Source: Scenedesmus sp. ARA3
Taxonomy: Eukaryota; Chlorophyta; Chlorophyceae; Sphaeropleales; Scenedesmaceae
Assembly (NCBI GenBank): GCA_004335835.1
Contig: RWJK01001797.1
Span: forward strand, 47,120 to 111,119
Reading direction: 5' to 3'
Length of the DNA stretch: 64,000 nt
Shown here: positions 47,881 through 58,423 of the stretch, in pieces
Position numbering within the stretch: the stretch's first letter is position 1
How the letters are laid out: each line of letters starts with the position of its first letter
Made by a program: the position numbers and the translations under genes
Notes under the pieces: model-generated
Told to the model about the DNA's origin: nothing
The model's database searches: none
What the model saw: only the letters and a program-made list of their open reading frames with translations

Positions 47881-50800
47881 TGTTGAGCTACGGCCTGGGC
47901 TGCGCGGGATGGAGCAGCCTGCAGCCGAACCTGCTGCACCAGCAGTGATGTGTGCCGCTGATGGTGCAGATCCTTCTGCTGCACTAAACACAGGAGATGG
48001 GCTGCGGCTGCCGTTGTTGCTCCTGCTACTATGGTGGCCAGCTGCAGGAAGCGGCACGCCTGCAGCCGCCGCTGCAGCAGCTGCTGCAGCAGGACTGCCG
48101 CATGCAGGCTGACTTGCAGCGGTGCTGCTGCAGCTGTCCGTGCTGTCGGTGCTTGCAGTCACACCACCAGCGCCACCAGCGAACGCCGGAGCAGGCAGCG
48201 GCACAAACACCGCACCCTGCTGCTGCTGGGGATGAGCCGCATTGGGAGTGCCGCCGCCACTTCCAGGGCCACCCTGCAGGTACATGTTCCTCAGTGAAGG
48301 CCGCGGGGAGGGCCTCGGGCTGCGCAGCAAGCCGCCACCACCACCAGCAGCAGCAGCTAGGCCGCCGGGTGTGGGCGGGCCATTGCCGGCTGGGCTGGGC
48401 AGCAGTGCTGGGTTGAGGCGCACCACGTCAGCCACAAACTCTGCAATCCACTCCGCAATCTTGGTGGAGACCATCTCCAGCAAGCCCTGCAGGGCGGCCG
48501 AGCAGCAGCGGCGTATGACGTTCTGGTGTCAAGGAGGCCGGTGTTGCGTAAAAGCTCTCATCTGTTTTGGCAGTGCCCATGCAACGGCGTGTGCAGTCCA
48601 CGTGCCCAACAGCAGCTGCCCTGTCGCATGTACGTGCAAGTACATGGTCATACCGCCCCCATGCGTCTAGCGCAACACAGCAGGATGCACACCAGCTGCA
48701 GCCGCCCTACCTTGATCTGCAGCACTCCAGTCAGGCACTTCCGCAGGCCCGCCTGAAACCTAGTGATGTCAGCATCACTAAATGCCAGCGTGCCGCCAGC
48801 AGCAGCGCCCTGCACCCCGCCCTGGCTGCCAAGGGCATCTGTGCCTCCTTCTGCTGCGCCGTCCATGGTCAGCCTGCTGCACTGGCCCCTGCTGCACTTG
48901 AGGTTTGCCAGCAGCTGCTGCAGCAGGGAGCGGCTGACATCCGGCACCGACAGCAGCAGCTGCGCCAGCCGCTCCACTGCTGCGTCTTCAGCAGAGGCTT
49001 TGAGAGCCGGCGGACGCCGCGCAACGCAGCTGTCTATGGCTACAGGTCTGCCTTCATGCCTTGTACCTGCAGCAAGCACAGCACGCAGCAGCAAGATAGC
49101 ACGCCTATGGCCAACACGCCACAAGTAGCAGCCGCACCCGCTGCACATGCAGCTGCTCACTCCAGCTGCGTGATCACGCAAAAGGACAGCTGCATGGGCT
49201 TCTGACAGACCGCCACAGCTTGCATCGCCCTCAGCTGTCACCAAGCCATGTGCCTTTCTTGCACTGTTGACTGTTCCACTGGCATACGCAGCCCACCTGG
49301 TGCGCCGTACAGCAGGTTGTTTGCGTTGCCCCTCCAGCCCAGGTCAGGGCAGGGCATGCGGTCCGCATTGCCCAGCAGCATGTCCAGCAGGAACAGGCAG
49401 CCCACATCCTCCAGCAGCGGCTCAACAGCACAGCCCTGCAGCCACAGTGCCAGACACATAGAACTTGCAACACTATGACAACAACACATCCAACAGCCTG
49501 CAGAGTGCTTCATGGGCGAAATGCAAGCAAACCAGCCCGCACAGCATGTGCCTTCCACTTGAGCGTGGAATCCCTGCCAGCGGTTTATTCGCCAGAAAGG
49601 CAGCGTGATGCAACCTGCTACTTGTTGCTGGCAACTGCGGGCACGACTCACTGCTGTCCTGCACCCACCTGTAGAGCCTGCGGGCTGTCGCTGAGCCTGT
49701 CTCCTTCCACGTACTCCATGAGCAGAAAGCATGGCAGGTGGTTCAGCTCACCCAGCAGCTCACTCGGACCACTGCTGCTGCTGGTGACTGCTGCTGCTGG
49801 TTGCTGCCCTGCAGTGCCTGTAGCAGGCAGGCAGCCGCCGCAGCTGCTGCAGCGTGAGCTGCCAGCAGTGCCACCCCCGCTCTGCGCTCCGCCGCCGCTG
49901 CCAGCAGCGCCAGCAGCAGCTGCTGCTGCTGCAGCATGGCTCAGCACATGCGCCTGCTTGCTGGCCGCTGCAGCGCCGCCCGCGCCTCCGTAGCTGCTGC
50001 TTGCGCTGCCGGGGCATGTGGCTGGTGTGGTGTTGGGTGACTTGCCGCAGCGGCAGCCTGCCAGGCGGTGCACCGCACGCAGCGCGGACGTCCATTCGTC
50101 TGCTGTTGAGCCAACCTGCACGCAGCACAACCCACTTTCTAGATGCTTATCCTACCATATATGAAACAGGTTCCCTGCTTGCTCTCGTGTGCTGTAAAAG
50201 TTGAGTGGAGCGGGCCTCGCCCCAGCAGCATGCGAACAGGACAGGTTCTCATGCATGCTAGTGCAAGCTGATGCAAGAGGACTGCAGTTTCAAAAAGCAA
50301 CGCCTACTGTGCTATTACACGCACCTGGCGCACAATGCGGCAGTCTGGCGCCGCAATGCCCAGGTGCCGGGTGAGCTCGTTGGCAAACTGCTCCGCCTGC
50401 ATTGCCAGCCTGTTAAAGCCAACCTTCAGCACTGCGATGCCCTCACGCGGAGGCCCAGCTTGCTGCTGCTGCTGTTGTGCTGATGACATTGTGTGTCCCT
50501 GAGCAGCACTTGCCACCTGCTGCTCTGCAGCCACCTGCACTCCTGCTGCTGTGGTGGCGCTGACTGAGCTAGCACTGACATGCGGCTGCTGCTGCTGCTG
50601 GAGGTAGTGCTGCTGCTGCTTGCGACTGAGCTTGAAGAAGAGGAAGAAGACGGCACCGCCTGTGTTGACCTCCAGCATCTGCGGGCAAACACAGCAGCAC
50701 GCAAAGTTGCAATCACTTTCCTGCAAGGCAATGGTCAGCGGCTGCAGCGCAGCGGCACTCAACTTCTGATCTGCCAACAACCAGAAGTCGCACATGTGTA

Positions 50801-51590
50801 GCTTGCAGAATGGCAGTGAGAGTAGGCTGCAGCAGGCACGTGTGTGACTTGCAGGCAGCAAAACTCACCTGTGGCTGCCTGTCTGCTGCCTCTGCCGCAT
50901 CGCAGGCATCATGCAGTGCATCGTCAGTGGACAGCACGCCAACCAGCTGCTCCCACGGCACAACACCAGCACCTGCAGCACATCAGCATACGGCTTAGAC
51001 TGGCGTTTGACGAGACATGCAGCATTTGCTGCAGCAGCAGCACAGCTGCAGCTGCTGTGCGGGAGGATTTGCCACAATGTGATGACTGCTGGCCTGACTC
51101 CTGTGATGCTGTGGATTGCAAGCTGTTATTGGTGGGGGGGCCGAGGTGCTCCAGCTGCTGTGCTTGTTGCTGTGGCGACGGCTTCCTGCAAGCTGCGCAC
51201 GCCATCCTGCTGCTGCTCACCTATTTGTATAGGCACTGCGCTGCGTATGCGCTCCCGCGCACTGAGCTTAGTGGGGTTGCCGCTGATGCTGGTGCTGGTG
51301 CGCCCAGATAGAGATTTGCTCAATCCGGTGACCTGTTCAGGTGGTTGCATAAGGTGACGTGTACACTGCAAGTCAGTCACATGTTTGTGCAGCACGCGAG
51401 GCCTGCCCAGTCCTGTTTTGCAGGGAGAGCATGAGTGCCTGCTGCACGCTCCAAACTTGATTGCTTGTCCCCAGGACACACTGCCTACCTGTATGCTGGA
51501 TGAAACCTCCTGCAAGACATTTGCCAGCTCGGTGGCCTCCAGCAGGTTCCTGCTGAGGTTGCTGAGTGAAATCCTCCACACTTGAGACAT
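44146..51590 (-). CDS. PHS1: PHS1-like tubulin kinase / dual-specificity phosphatase
   Basis: Fifteen exons join in phase to 4,146 nt (1,381 aa): 51489-51590, 51221-51332, 50869-50972, 50325-50678, 49669-50115, 49297-49435, 48711-49066, 47603-48486, 47048-47411, 46540-46857, 46138-46252, 45569-45852, 45185-45280, 44746-44894, 44146-44467. ATG at 51590 (MSQVWRISLSNLSRNL) is the first in frame. The N-terminal half is an actin-fragmin-kinase-type domain and the C-terminal part a DSP phosphatase, the architecture of Arabidopsis PHS1. PHS1 phosphorylates alpha-tubulin under osmotic stress through the kinase part and dephosphorylates MAP kinase through the phosphatase part, controlling cortical microtubules. 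The protein is much longer than plant PHS1 because of a ~500-residue Ser/Ala/Gln-rich linker (about 540-1060). Intron 10 has a GC donor (46538-46539). Confidence 0.88.
44467..45852 (-). other. PHS1: PHS1: dual-specificity phosphatase domain
   Basis: Exons 12-14 with the start of 15. PGLWLGNAVAADSHHLLQYL and GVTHVVNAAQ form the DSP entry strand, VAIRDEEEEDVAAHF supplies the general-acid Asp, and VHCHEGKSRS is the intact C-x5-R signature (Cys about residue 1244). Followed by a C2H2-like zinc finger in the last exon, CSVCG with HMKTKH (about 44260-44340). Confidence 0.9.
48711..50678 (-). other. PHS1: PHS1: actin-fragmin-kinase-type catalytic domain
   Basis: Exons 4-7, residues about 107-538. 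Diagnostic blocks: GIAVLKVGFNRLAMQAEQFA with the probable ATP-binding Lys, PCFLLMEYVEGDRL (hinge), DMLLGNADRMPCPDLGWRGN (catalytic loop with D-R and the family-specific LGWRGN), and VAIDSCVARRPP (metal-binding Asp). An insertion of about 100 Ala/Gly/Ser residues splits the N-lobe in exon 49669-50115. Confidence 0.85.
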
Positions 51591-52584
51591 GCTGCCCTCC
51601 GGTCTGCTGTTGTGAGCAGCTGTCACAGCTGGTTGAGCCTGTTCACCGGTATTTTACAACTGAATTGAGACCACATCAACCCTGTGTGCAACGTATGGCA
51701 TCAAGTACAGCGAAGGACGCTGATGTCCCATCCACTGCTGTCGCTGCTGCTGCTTCGGCATCACTGCCAGCAGGCGGAAGAATTGCGCTTCGCATGCCGA
51801 ACATGAGCTTAACGGGCAGTAGAACGCCTTGAAACCTGATAAGGCTTTCGGCTAACCGTATGCTGTCAAGCTTGCTGCGAGTATGAACACAAACTGCAGT
51901 ACATCTCGGGAAGACGCTGTGGCTGTGACAAGACCATCCAAAACCAATAGCAAAGTTCAGTAGTCATTTTCAAAGCGTATGTTTTTCGTGCTCAGCACGC
52001 CTGCGTGGTTTGACGACTGTCACAAAATTGAACTCTCAGCCATTCGGAGAAGTCCGCTGCTGCAGCGGTGGTGAACGCCTTTCGCTGGATTCACTCATCA
52101 AATGACACAACCATTGATCTGGCGCCGCAGCTCGTGACCATCGTGATGTTATGTACGGACCTCCCTTGGCGGGAAAGCCATCAACTGTTGATTAGCAAGC
52201 TCTACCGGCTGAAGAACACCCTGGCCGATGCGTTTCATAGTGACAAAACCCTCAAATGTCGCTGTATAGGGCATGCATGTGCACATGGTGCTGCGAAGCA
52301 AGCAGCACCAAGTGCTGCAGCATACGCTATGGGTCGCTGCACTGTGCTCAGGCTGAGCACACCAATGCAGCACCCGCTCCCGACATACATTTCTGTCTGC
52401 ATGGTGCATTGATACACTTGCAAGCGGTGGAATGATAATGACATTGGTGATGATGAACTTAGGCATCAAACTCGCGTCCATCATGTATGCCTTGCCCACC
52501 AGCGCCAAGTGCCGCTGGATAGCTGCCACTGCTGCCGCCATAGCCAATGCTGCTGCTGATTGCTGCGACACGTTGCTGCTACTG
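51591..52584. other. Intergenic: PHS1 upstream region and epoxide hydrolase 3' flank
   Basis: The first few hundred bases above 51590 must hold the PHS1 promoter and 5'UTR; the part below 52585 is the epoxide hydrolase 3' flank. Small ORFs on both strands (for example plus 52068-52412) lack motifs. Nothing further seen. Confidence 0.5.
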
Positions 52585-52706
52585 TTAATGCTGTTTCTGC
52601 TTGTCCTGCTGCTTGCTGAGCCAGTCCATCATAATCTCGTTGACCTGGACGGGGTAGTCTTGCTGCACCCAGTGGCTGCAGTTCTTGAGCAGCTTCACAG
52701 TCACCT

Positions 52707-52762
<56 letters not shown>

Positions 52763-52822
52763 NNNNNNNNNNNNNNNNNNNNNNNNNNNNNNNNNNNNNN
52801 NNNNNNNNNNNNNNNNNNNNNN

Positions 52823-52865
<43 letters not shown>

Positions 52866-55432
52866 CAGCAGCAGCAGCAGCAGCACAGCAGCAGCGGCAG
52901 CAGCAGCAGCAGCAGCAGCATGAACATCGAGGAGACCACCAACGGTTGCATCCCATGTCCAAAGCAGCCAGCTGCAGCTGCATGAAGAGACTGGCATTTG
53001 CGACGAACCACCCGCGCCTGCCATCAGCATGCACAGCATCAGCGCAACATTCTGGAGCTCCTTGCTAACTGGCACTGCAGCACGCATGCAAGTCATGTGT
53101 TGCCATTGACATCCAGCACACAGCGCACACAGCGCATCAGCTCAGTGACATCGCTTCCACACAACAACCCTGCCAAACAACACGCCTGCCGCACTCACAT
53201 CAGGCACTGCCGCCTCAATGCCATCCAGCAGCTCCTCCCCCAGTGCGATGTCGCTGTCACCGTGCAGCACCAGTGTGGGCATGTCCAGCTGCCGCTTGAT
53301 CGCACTGCAGCAGCAGGCAGGCGCACAGGCACAGGCAGCTTGTTGCACTACTGCTTTGATTGGCACCTGGAGGATGCTCCATCAAGCAGGGGCACTTCGT
53401 ATCGCTGACATCAGCCAAAGCATTGTTGTGCAATGTGGGTCTGACTGTCACTGTGCATGCGTAACATCCCCAAAGAGGCGTGCCGTGGCACAGTCAAAGC
53501 CAGCATGCACACTGCAGAAGCTACACAGCAAAGCAGCGACAAATAACCAACAGTGCAGCTACATAAAATAACCAGTGGACAACAGAATGGCTCCATCGTG
53601 CATGTGTGCCGCATGCATGCCGCGTTTCTGGGCACTCCTCCGGCAGCATGGCACCACCACCTGCCCACACCCCAAGCCAATGGTACCGCAACTGCGCTGC
53701 AACCATGCTGCAACCGTGCTGCAAACTTGCTGCACTTGCGCCCTGCTGCAGTCTCCAGCAGCGCTCCATCCTCTCGCACCTCCAGGCAGGGTCTGCAGGG
53801 TCCGACAGTGTGGTGAACTCCATCAATGCGCGGTACCAGTTCAGCATGCCTGTTGCTGCGCCGGGCTGGCACAGCGCAGCGCGGTACCATGCCAGGGCCT
53901 CATCTGGCATGGTGCCCAGCAGGTTATTGAGGCCGGCGGGCGGGCTGCGGAACGCGCCGTCCAGCATGGCTGCGTTGTCTGCGCTGATGAACTTCTCAGC
54001 CAGCCAGCGCGCCTGCAGCAGGTGGGGATGGCAAGCAGGCGTGCACTTGATACCACATTGATTGACACAATACAAAGATGATACAGCTGAGATTAGATGG
54101 TCGCTGTGGAGTGGTCGCCTATATAGGCTGGTGCTTGCGGGTGTGCCAGACCAGCCTGAGACATACGACTGAGAAGCAGTATGGAGATTAGAAGCCACCA
54201 CTCCCTGCAAGCGACAGCAGCTGCGTCATCTGCACTGCTGCTTGCGCCTAAACGTGGTGCACATACTGCCACAACGTGCCATGTCCTGTGCTGCCGCCTA
54301 GTCGCACCTGGAACAGCAGGATGTAGAGCTGCCGCTTGCGCTGCGCCATGGTGGTGTTGACCATGCTCACACCCGCATGGGGCAGCCCCATAACGATCAG
54401 CTTGTCCACAAGCTGCAAGCAAACACAGAACAGCAACAAGACTGAATCACAACATTGCACAGGAGGATAGCGTATCAAGCGCTCTGACATCAAATACAGT
54501 GCACGCATTCTACTGCCCATACACATGCGGCATGCACTTCGAGCACAACCTCTCCAGGCAGCAGGGTTACTGACAGTTGTTACTACACACTGCCACAGCA
54601 AGCCGCCACCAAAAGATACGCCAGACACTGCCCTGTGCAGCACATGTGGCAGCAGGCCCGCACCTGCCTGCCATACATGCCTGCCACCACCCAGGCCACC
54701 ATGCCCCCCCAGTCATGGGCCACCAGTGTGCAGGAGGTGTGGCCCAGCGCCTGCACAGCCTGCTGCACATCAGACGCCAGCACCTGCAGCCGGTACTGCT
54801 CCACACCCTGCGGCAGCGCAGCAGCAGGCGTGCAGCCAGCACGGCAGCGGCAGCCGAAAGCAGTTTGCAGTCAGCTGGCAGGCTTAGTTGCTCAGGACAA
54901 TGCACATAGAAAGGCAGACAGAAGTACAGCCAGCACAATGTCTGCTGCATTTGATGCTGCTGTGTCGCTGGAAAGAGAGACCACAACTCATTGTGCGCTG
55001 AGCGACCACACATGCTGCACCTTCCAAGCAGCTGATGCAGCCCCAGCACAGCATGCAAGGAATTCTTGCTGCTGCTTCAGTACCATGCCAGGGGCAGCAG
55101 TCCACCTGTGGCTTATCACTGGTGTTGTAGCCGCGCATGTCAACCGCCACCACATCCCACGCGCCTGTGGCATGCACGGCAGCCATCTGGTGGCGCCAGC
55201 TGTACCTGCAGTCGCAACGTGAGGCGTGCATGTGTGTGGGCAGCAAAGCGGTGTCAGCAGTTGCTGCTGCAGTCTTGAGCCTACGGAATTATGTCTTGCA
55301 GCAACAAGTGCATGCACCAGCAGCTAATGGCCGGAGGTTGATGCACCATGTGGTGCACAGCAGTCAATGCACAGCAACTGATGCATAGCCGTTCTTCCGC
55401 AATCTGTTAATGCGACACACATCTATCGTCAC

Positions 55433-55468
<36 letters not shown>

Positions 55469-57001
55469 GCTCACCAGAGCTCTGGGAAGCCGTGCACAAA
55501 CAGCATCAGCGGCTTGTCGCGCCGCCTGCCAGGAGACACCGAATGCAGCCTGCAGCAGCCAGCAGGAGAAAAAAGCAGCCAGCAGCAGCAGCAGCAGCAG
55601 CAGCAGCACCGGCAGCAGTTGTCAGCGTTGGCCTGTTGGTGGAGGCGCTGAGCGCCTGACAGCAGTTCCGCTGCGCTGCCTGAACTCAGCGGCGATGTGT
55701 AAACTTTACACTTCAGCTTTGAAAGCTTGCAGGGCCTGCATTGTTCAGCTGCAAAAGCTCCTATGCTCTGCAGACAAACACTGCTGCAGCTGCTGCTTAC
55801 TTCTTGAAGAATAGCGGGCGACTTACTTGATGCCGTTGACAGTGATGTACTCCTCCTCCAGCGGGAACGGTGGCACCAGCTTAAACACAGTGGGGTCTGG
55901 GCTGCCAAACACAGCACCAGGCCTGAACACAGTAGTGACAGCAGCAGCAGCAGCAGCAGCAGCACCAGCACCATCGACCGTGCGCAATGCCATTCCAAAG
56001 CAGCTGTCAACAAGGCCTTTCAACTGCAAGCAGGAGAGAGCTGCCCGAGGCCCATGGTCAAGCAGTTTCAGCTGCTGGATGCGCTACTGTTGCTTGCCTG
56101 CTGTCATGCACACACATGTATAATGCACACATCTATATAATACAACACTCACTCAACCAGCAGGTAGTGTTGTCCTGTCAGTACATGCGCTTGCATGTTT
56201 CCAAGCGGTCAAAGCATTACCCATTGCTCACCTAGTGGCGTATTTGGCGGCAAGTCCTACTGCAGTGCTTAGCCACACTGGCACTGCTGCCAGCTGGTAC
56301 ATCAGCAGCTTCTGCCTGCCGCTCGGGCCAATCTGCTGCAGCTTCTGTGCTGTGGCCTTTATCACATCAGGCGGGCTCACTCTGCAATTGGCAACATGGA
56401 ACTCAGATCAGGTGCGTACTGTGCACTTGACATTTATGCATAATGCGTTTGCCTGCTGCAGGTGATGTAACAAGCGACACGTCTCCCCAGCAACTGCCAC
56501 TCATTGAAGCCCTACCAGCAAGCTTCAGGCACTTCCTGCATAGCTAGGAAGTGCATGTGCACTGGCGTGCTGCACAAGCGTGGTGCGCATGAGGGTGCTG
56601 GGCGACTGCAGCAGTGCAGCAATGGGAAGTGTTGTGTGCAGCATTGACGCTGCTGCGCAAGCAGTTGTCACTAGAAGACATCAGAAGCCCACTGCTCGCC
56701 TGTCTATTACTTCTGTGCGGATGTCAGGCGCTTGCATCGCTGTGCATTGTTGCTGCTGTGCGCCAGCAGCAGCAGCATTGGTGCTGTACGGCTGCTGGTG
56801 AGCCTGCTGCACGGCTACACCGACTCCGCGCCTAGAGAGTGCATTTGTGACCCTTGAAAACCCCTGACTCAGCATGCCTTCCAGCTGCCTCTGTTTTGCT
56901 TGCGAACGGAAGTCACGCAAACACAGGAAGTGTTGCGGCAGAGATACGTCCTCGTCTGATCCACGCACAGTTTTGCTGAGCCAAGCACGGAAGAGCGACA
57001 A
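52585..57001 (-). CDS. Soluble epoxide hydrolase-like alpha/beta hydrolase
   Basis: Ten exons join in phase to 1,512 nt (503 aa): 56700-57001, 56232-56381, 55827-56003, 55475-55549, 55106-55205, 54664-54807, 54308-54412, 53780-54012, 53199-53304, 52585-52704. It should hydrate epoxides to diols through an Asp-ester intermediate. Family features: EEYITVNGIKLHSV, oxyanion HGFPELWYSWRHQM, DMRGYNTSDKP, nucleophile LVAHDWGGMVAW (Asp about 300), lid tyrosines in RQLYILLFQ and GMLNWYRAL, acid in LHGDSDIAL (about 447) and base in NCSHWVQQDYP (His about 475). All catalytic residues are present. The first ~150 residues are an extension beyond the core; it could be a targeting sequence, with a hydrophobic stretch in exon 2 (LAAVPVWLSTAVGLAA). 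Intron 1 has a GC donor (56698-56699). The acceptor of exon 3 is the one that keeps phase and is less certain. Confidence 0.88.
52711..52920. repeat. (CAG)n tract with a 60-nt assembly gap
   Basis: CAG repeats from about 52711 run into N at 52763-52822 and resume to about 52920 with CACAG and CGG interruptions. The tract lies in the last intron of the epoxide hydrolase gene, immediately next to the final exon's acceptor. The true repeat length is unknown. Confidence 0.97.
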
Positions 57002-57531
57002 AGCGACTAGTTTGAAGACGCTACTTCACCTCTACACGCTCACATAAGACCTGGTCAGGACCGGATCAAGTGACATGGTCACATACCACTGCCAAGTGAT
57101 CTCTGTGGCAGGGCTTGAGTCGCACTTTCGAAGAGAATCTGCGCAGCCCCGCGTCAATAACAGATGCACTAGCCACATATTCGACTGCTGTCATAGGAGC
57201 ACCAGCAGCCTGACTCTGAAGCAACCCATGGGTGCTTTGTGACACTGCAGAACACAGCATGACATGCGTGGTGCGCGTGCTTGACTACGCACACCAATGC
57301 TTGCAAGTGAATATTTAGCAAACACAATATCAGCTCGTGAGTCGTTTAACAACGCGTGCAATGAACACCGCAAGGTCGTTACGGCGCAAACACTGCCACT
57401 GGACAGTCCAATGTTCAACACAGCCAAGCCACAGAAGACAAACTCGTACGCCAAGCATACCCTGCTGTTGTACATGCTGCACATGCGGCTGCCAATGATG
57501 CCCAAACGCCTGCACACAGCTGTACCACCGC
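57002..57531. other. Intergenic: epoxide hydrolase upstream region
   Basis: Lies between the epoxide hydrolase start (57001) and the stop of the next minus-strand gene (57532), so it holds the former's promoter and the latter's 3'UTR. No coding signal seen. Confidence 0.55.
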
Positions 57532-58389
57532 TCACTGCAGCAGGCGCACCACTGTCAAGTCCTGCCGCATGCTCTCCGCCAGCCTGCGCTTCTCAGCAAG
57601 GCCAACACTGCTGCTGCTCACCGAGCACGGCGGGCAGCTGCCGGGCCGCTCCACGCACCTGCCACCACCACCCATCACACCTGCGCTGCCTGCTGCATTA
57701 GCTGCACTTGTTGCAGCAGCTGCTGTTGTCCCTGGCCTGCCAGCCTGCTGATTTACAACCCTATTGGGCTCACCACTGAGGCAGCGCCTGCTGCTGCTGC
57801 TGCTGCTGCTGGTGGTGGCTGCATGGCCTTGTGCTGAGGCAGGCCGCTGGCGCACGGCTGCTGCAGCTGACCTGGGGCGCTGCTGCTGCTGCCATGCATG
57901 CTCCTGCTGGTGGCTGTGGCTGTCCCCTGCGCCAGTGCACAGCCACTGCCCAGAGATGCAGCTGCTGCTGCCACCAGCCACACCCAGCACACTCGCAGCC
58001 CCACGTACACCCCACCTGCAGCCCACTGCCTTCATTGCAGCTGGTGCAACGACAGTAGCACCATCACTGCTGCTGCTGCTGCTGCTCCTACCTACGCAGC
58101 AAGGGCCGGCACTGGCTGGCCGCCTGCGCACACTGCTTGCTGGCCTTTCACCAACCGGGCTGTGCCTGCCAGCGCTGCTGCTGCTGCTGCTGCTGCTGCC
58201 AGGCCTCCATGCTGCAGCGCTGCTCCGCCCTGCAGCCATCGCTGCTGCTGCTCCTGTTGCAGCTGCCAAACTGTTGGCGTCATCTCCAAACGGTTGCACC
58301 ACTTGGAAGGTGCCATGCAGGGGATCCGCCCCTACCATCCAGCCTGGCACTACATCTGCTGCTGGCGCTGCTGCCTTGCCATGCAATCT

Positions 58390-58423
<34 letters not shown>

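Noticed and set aside
52068..52571. ORFs on both strands downstream of the epoxide hydrolase
   Set aside because: No family match; the enzyme already has a complete C-terminus ending at 52585, so this is probably 3'UTR.
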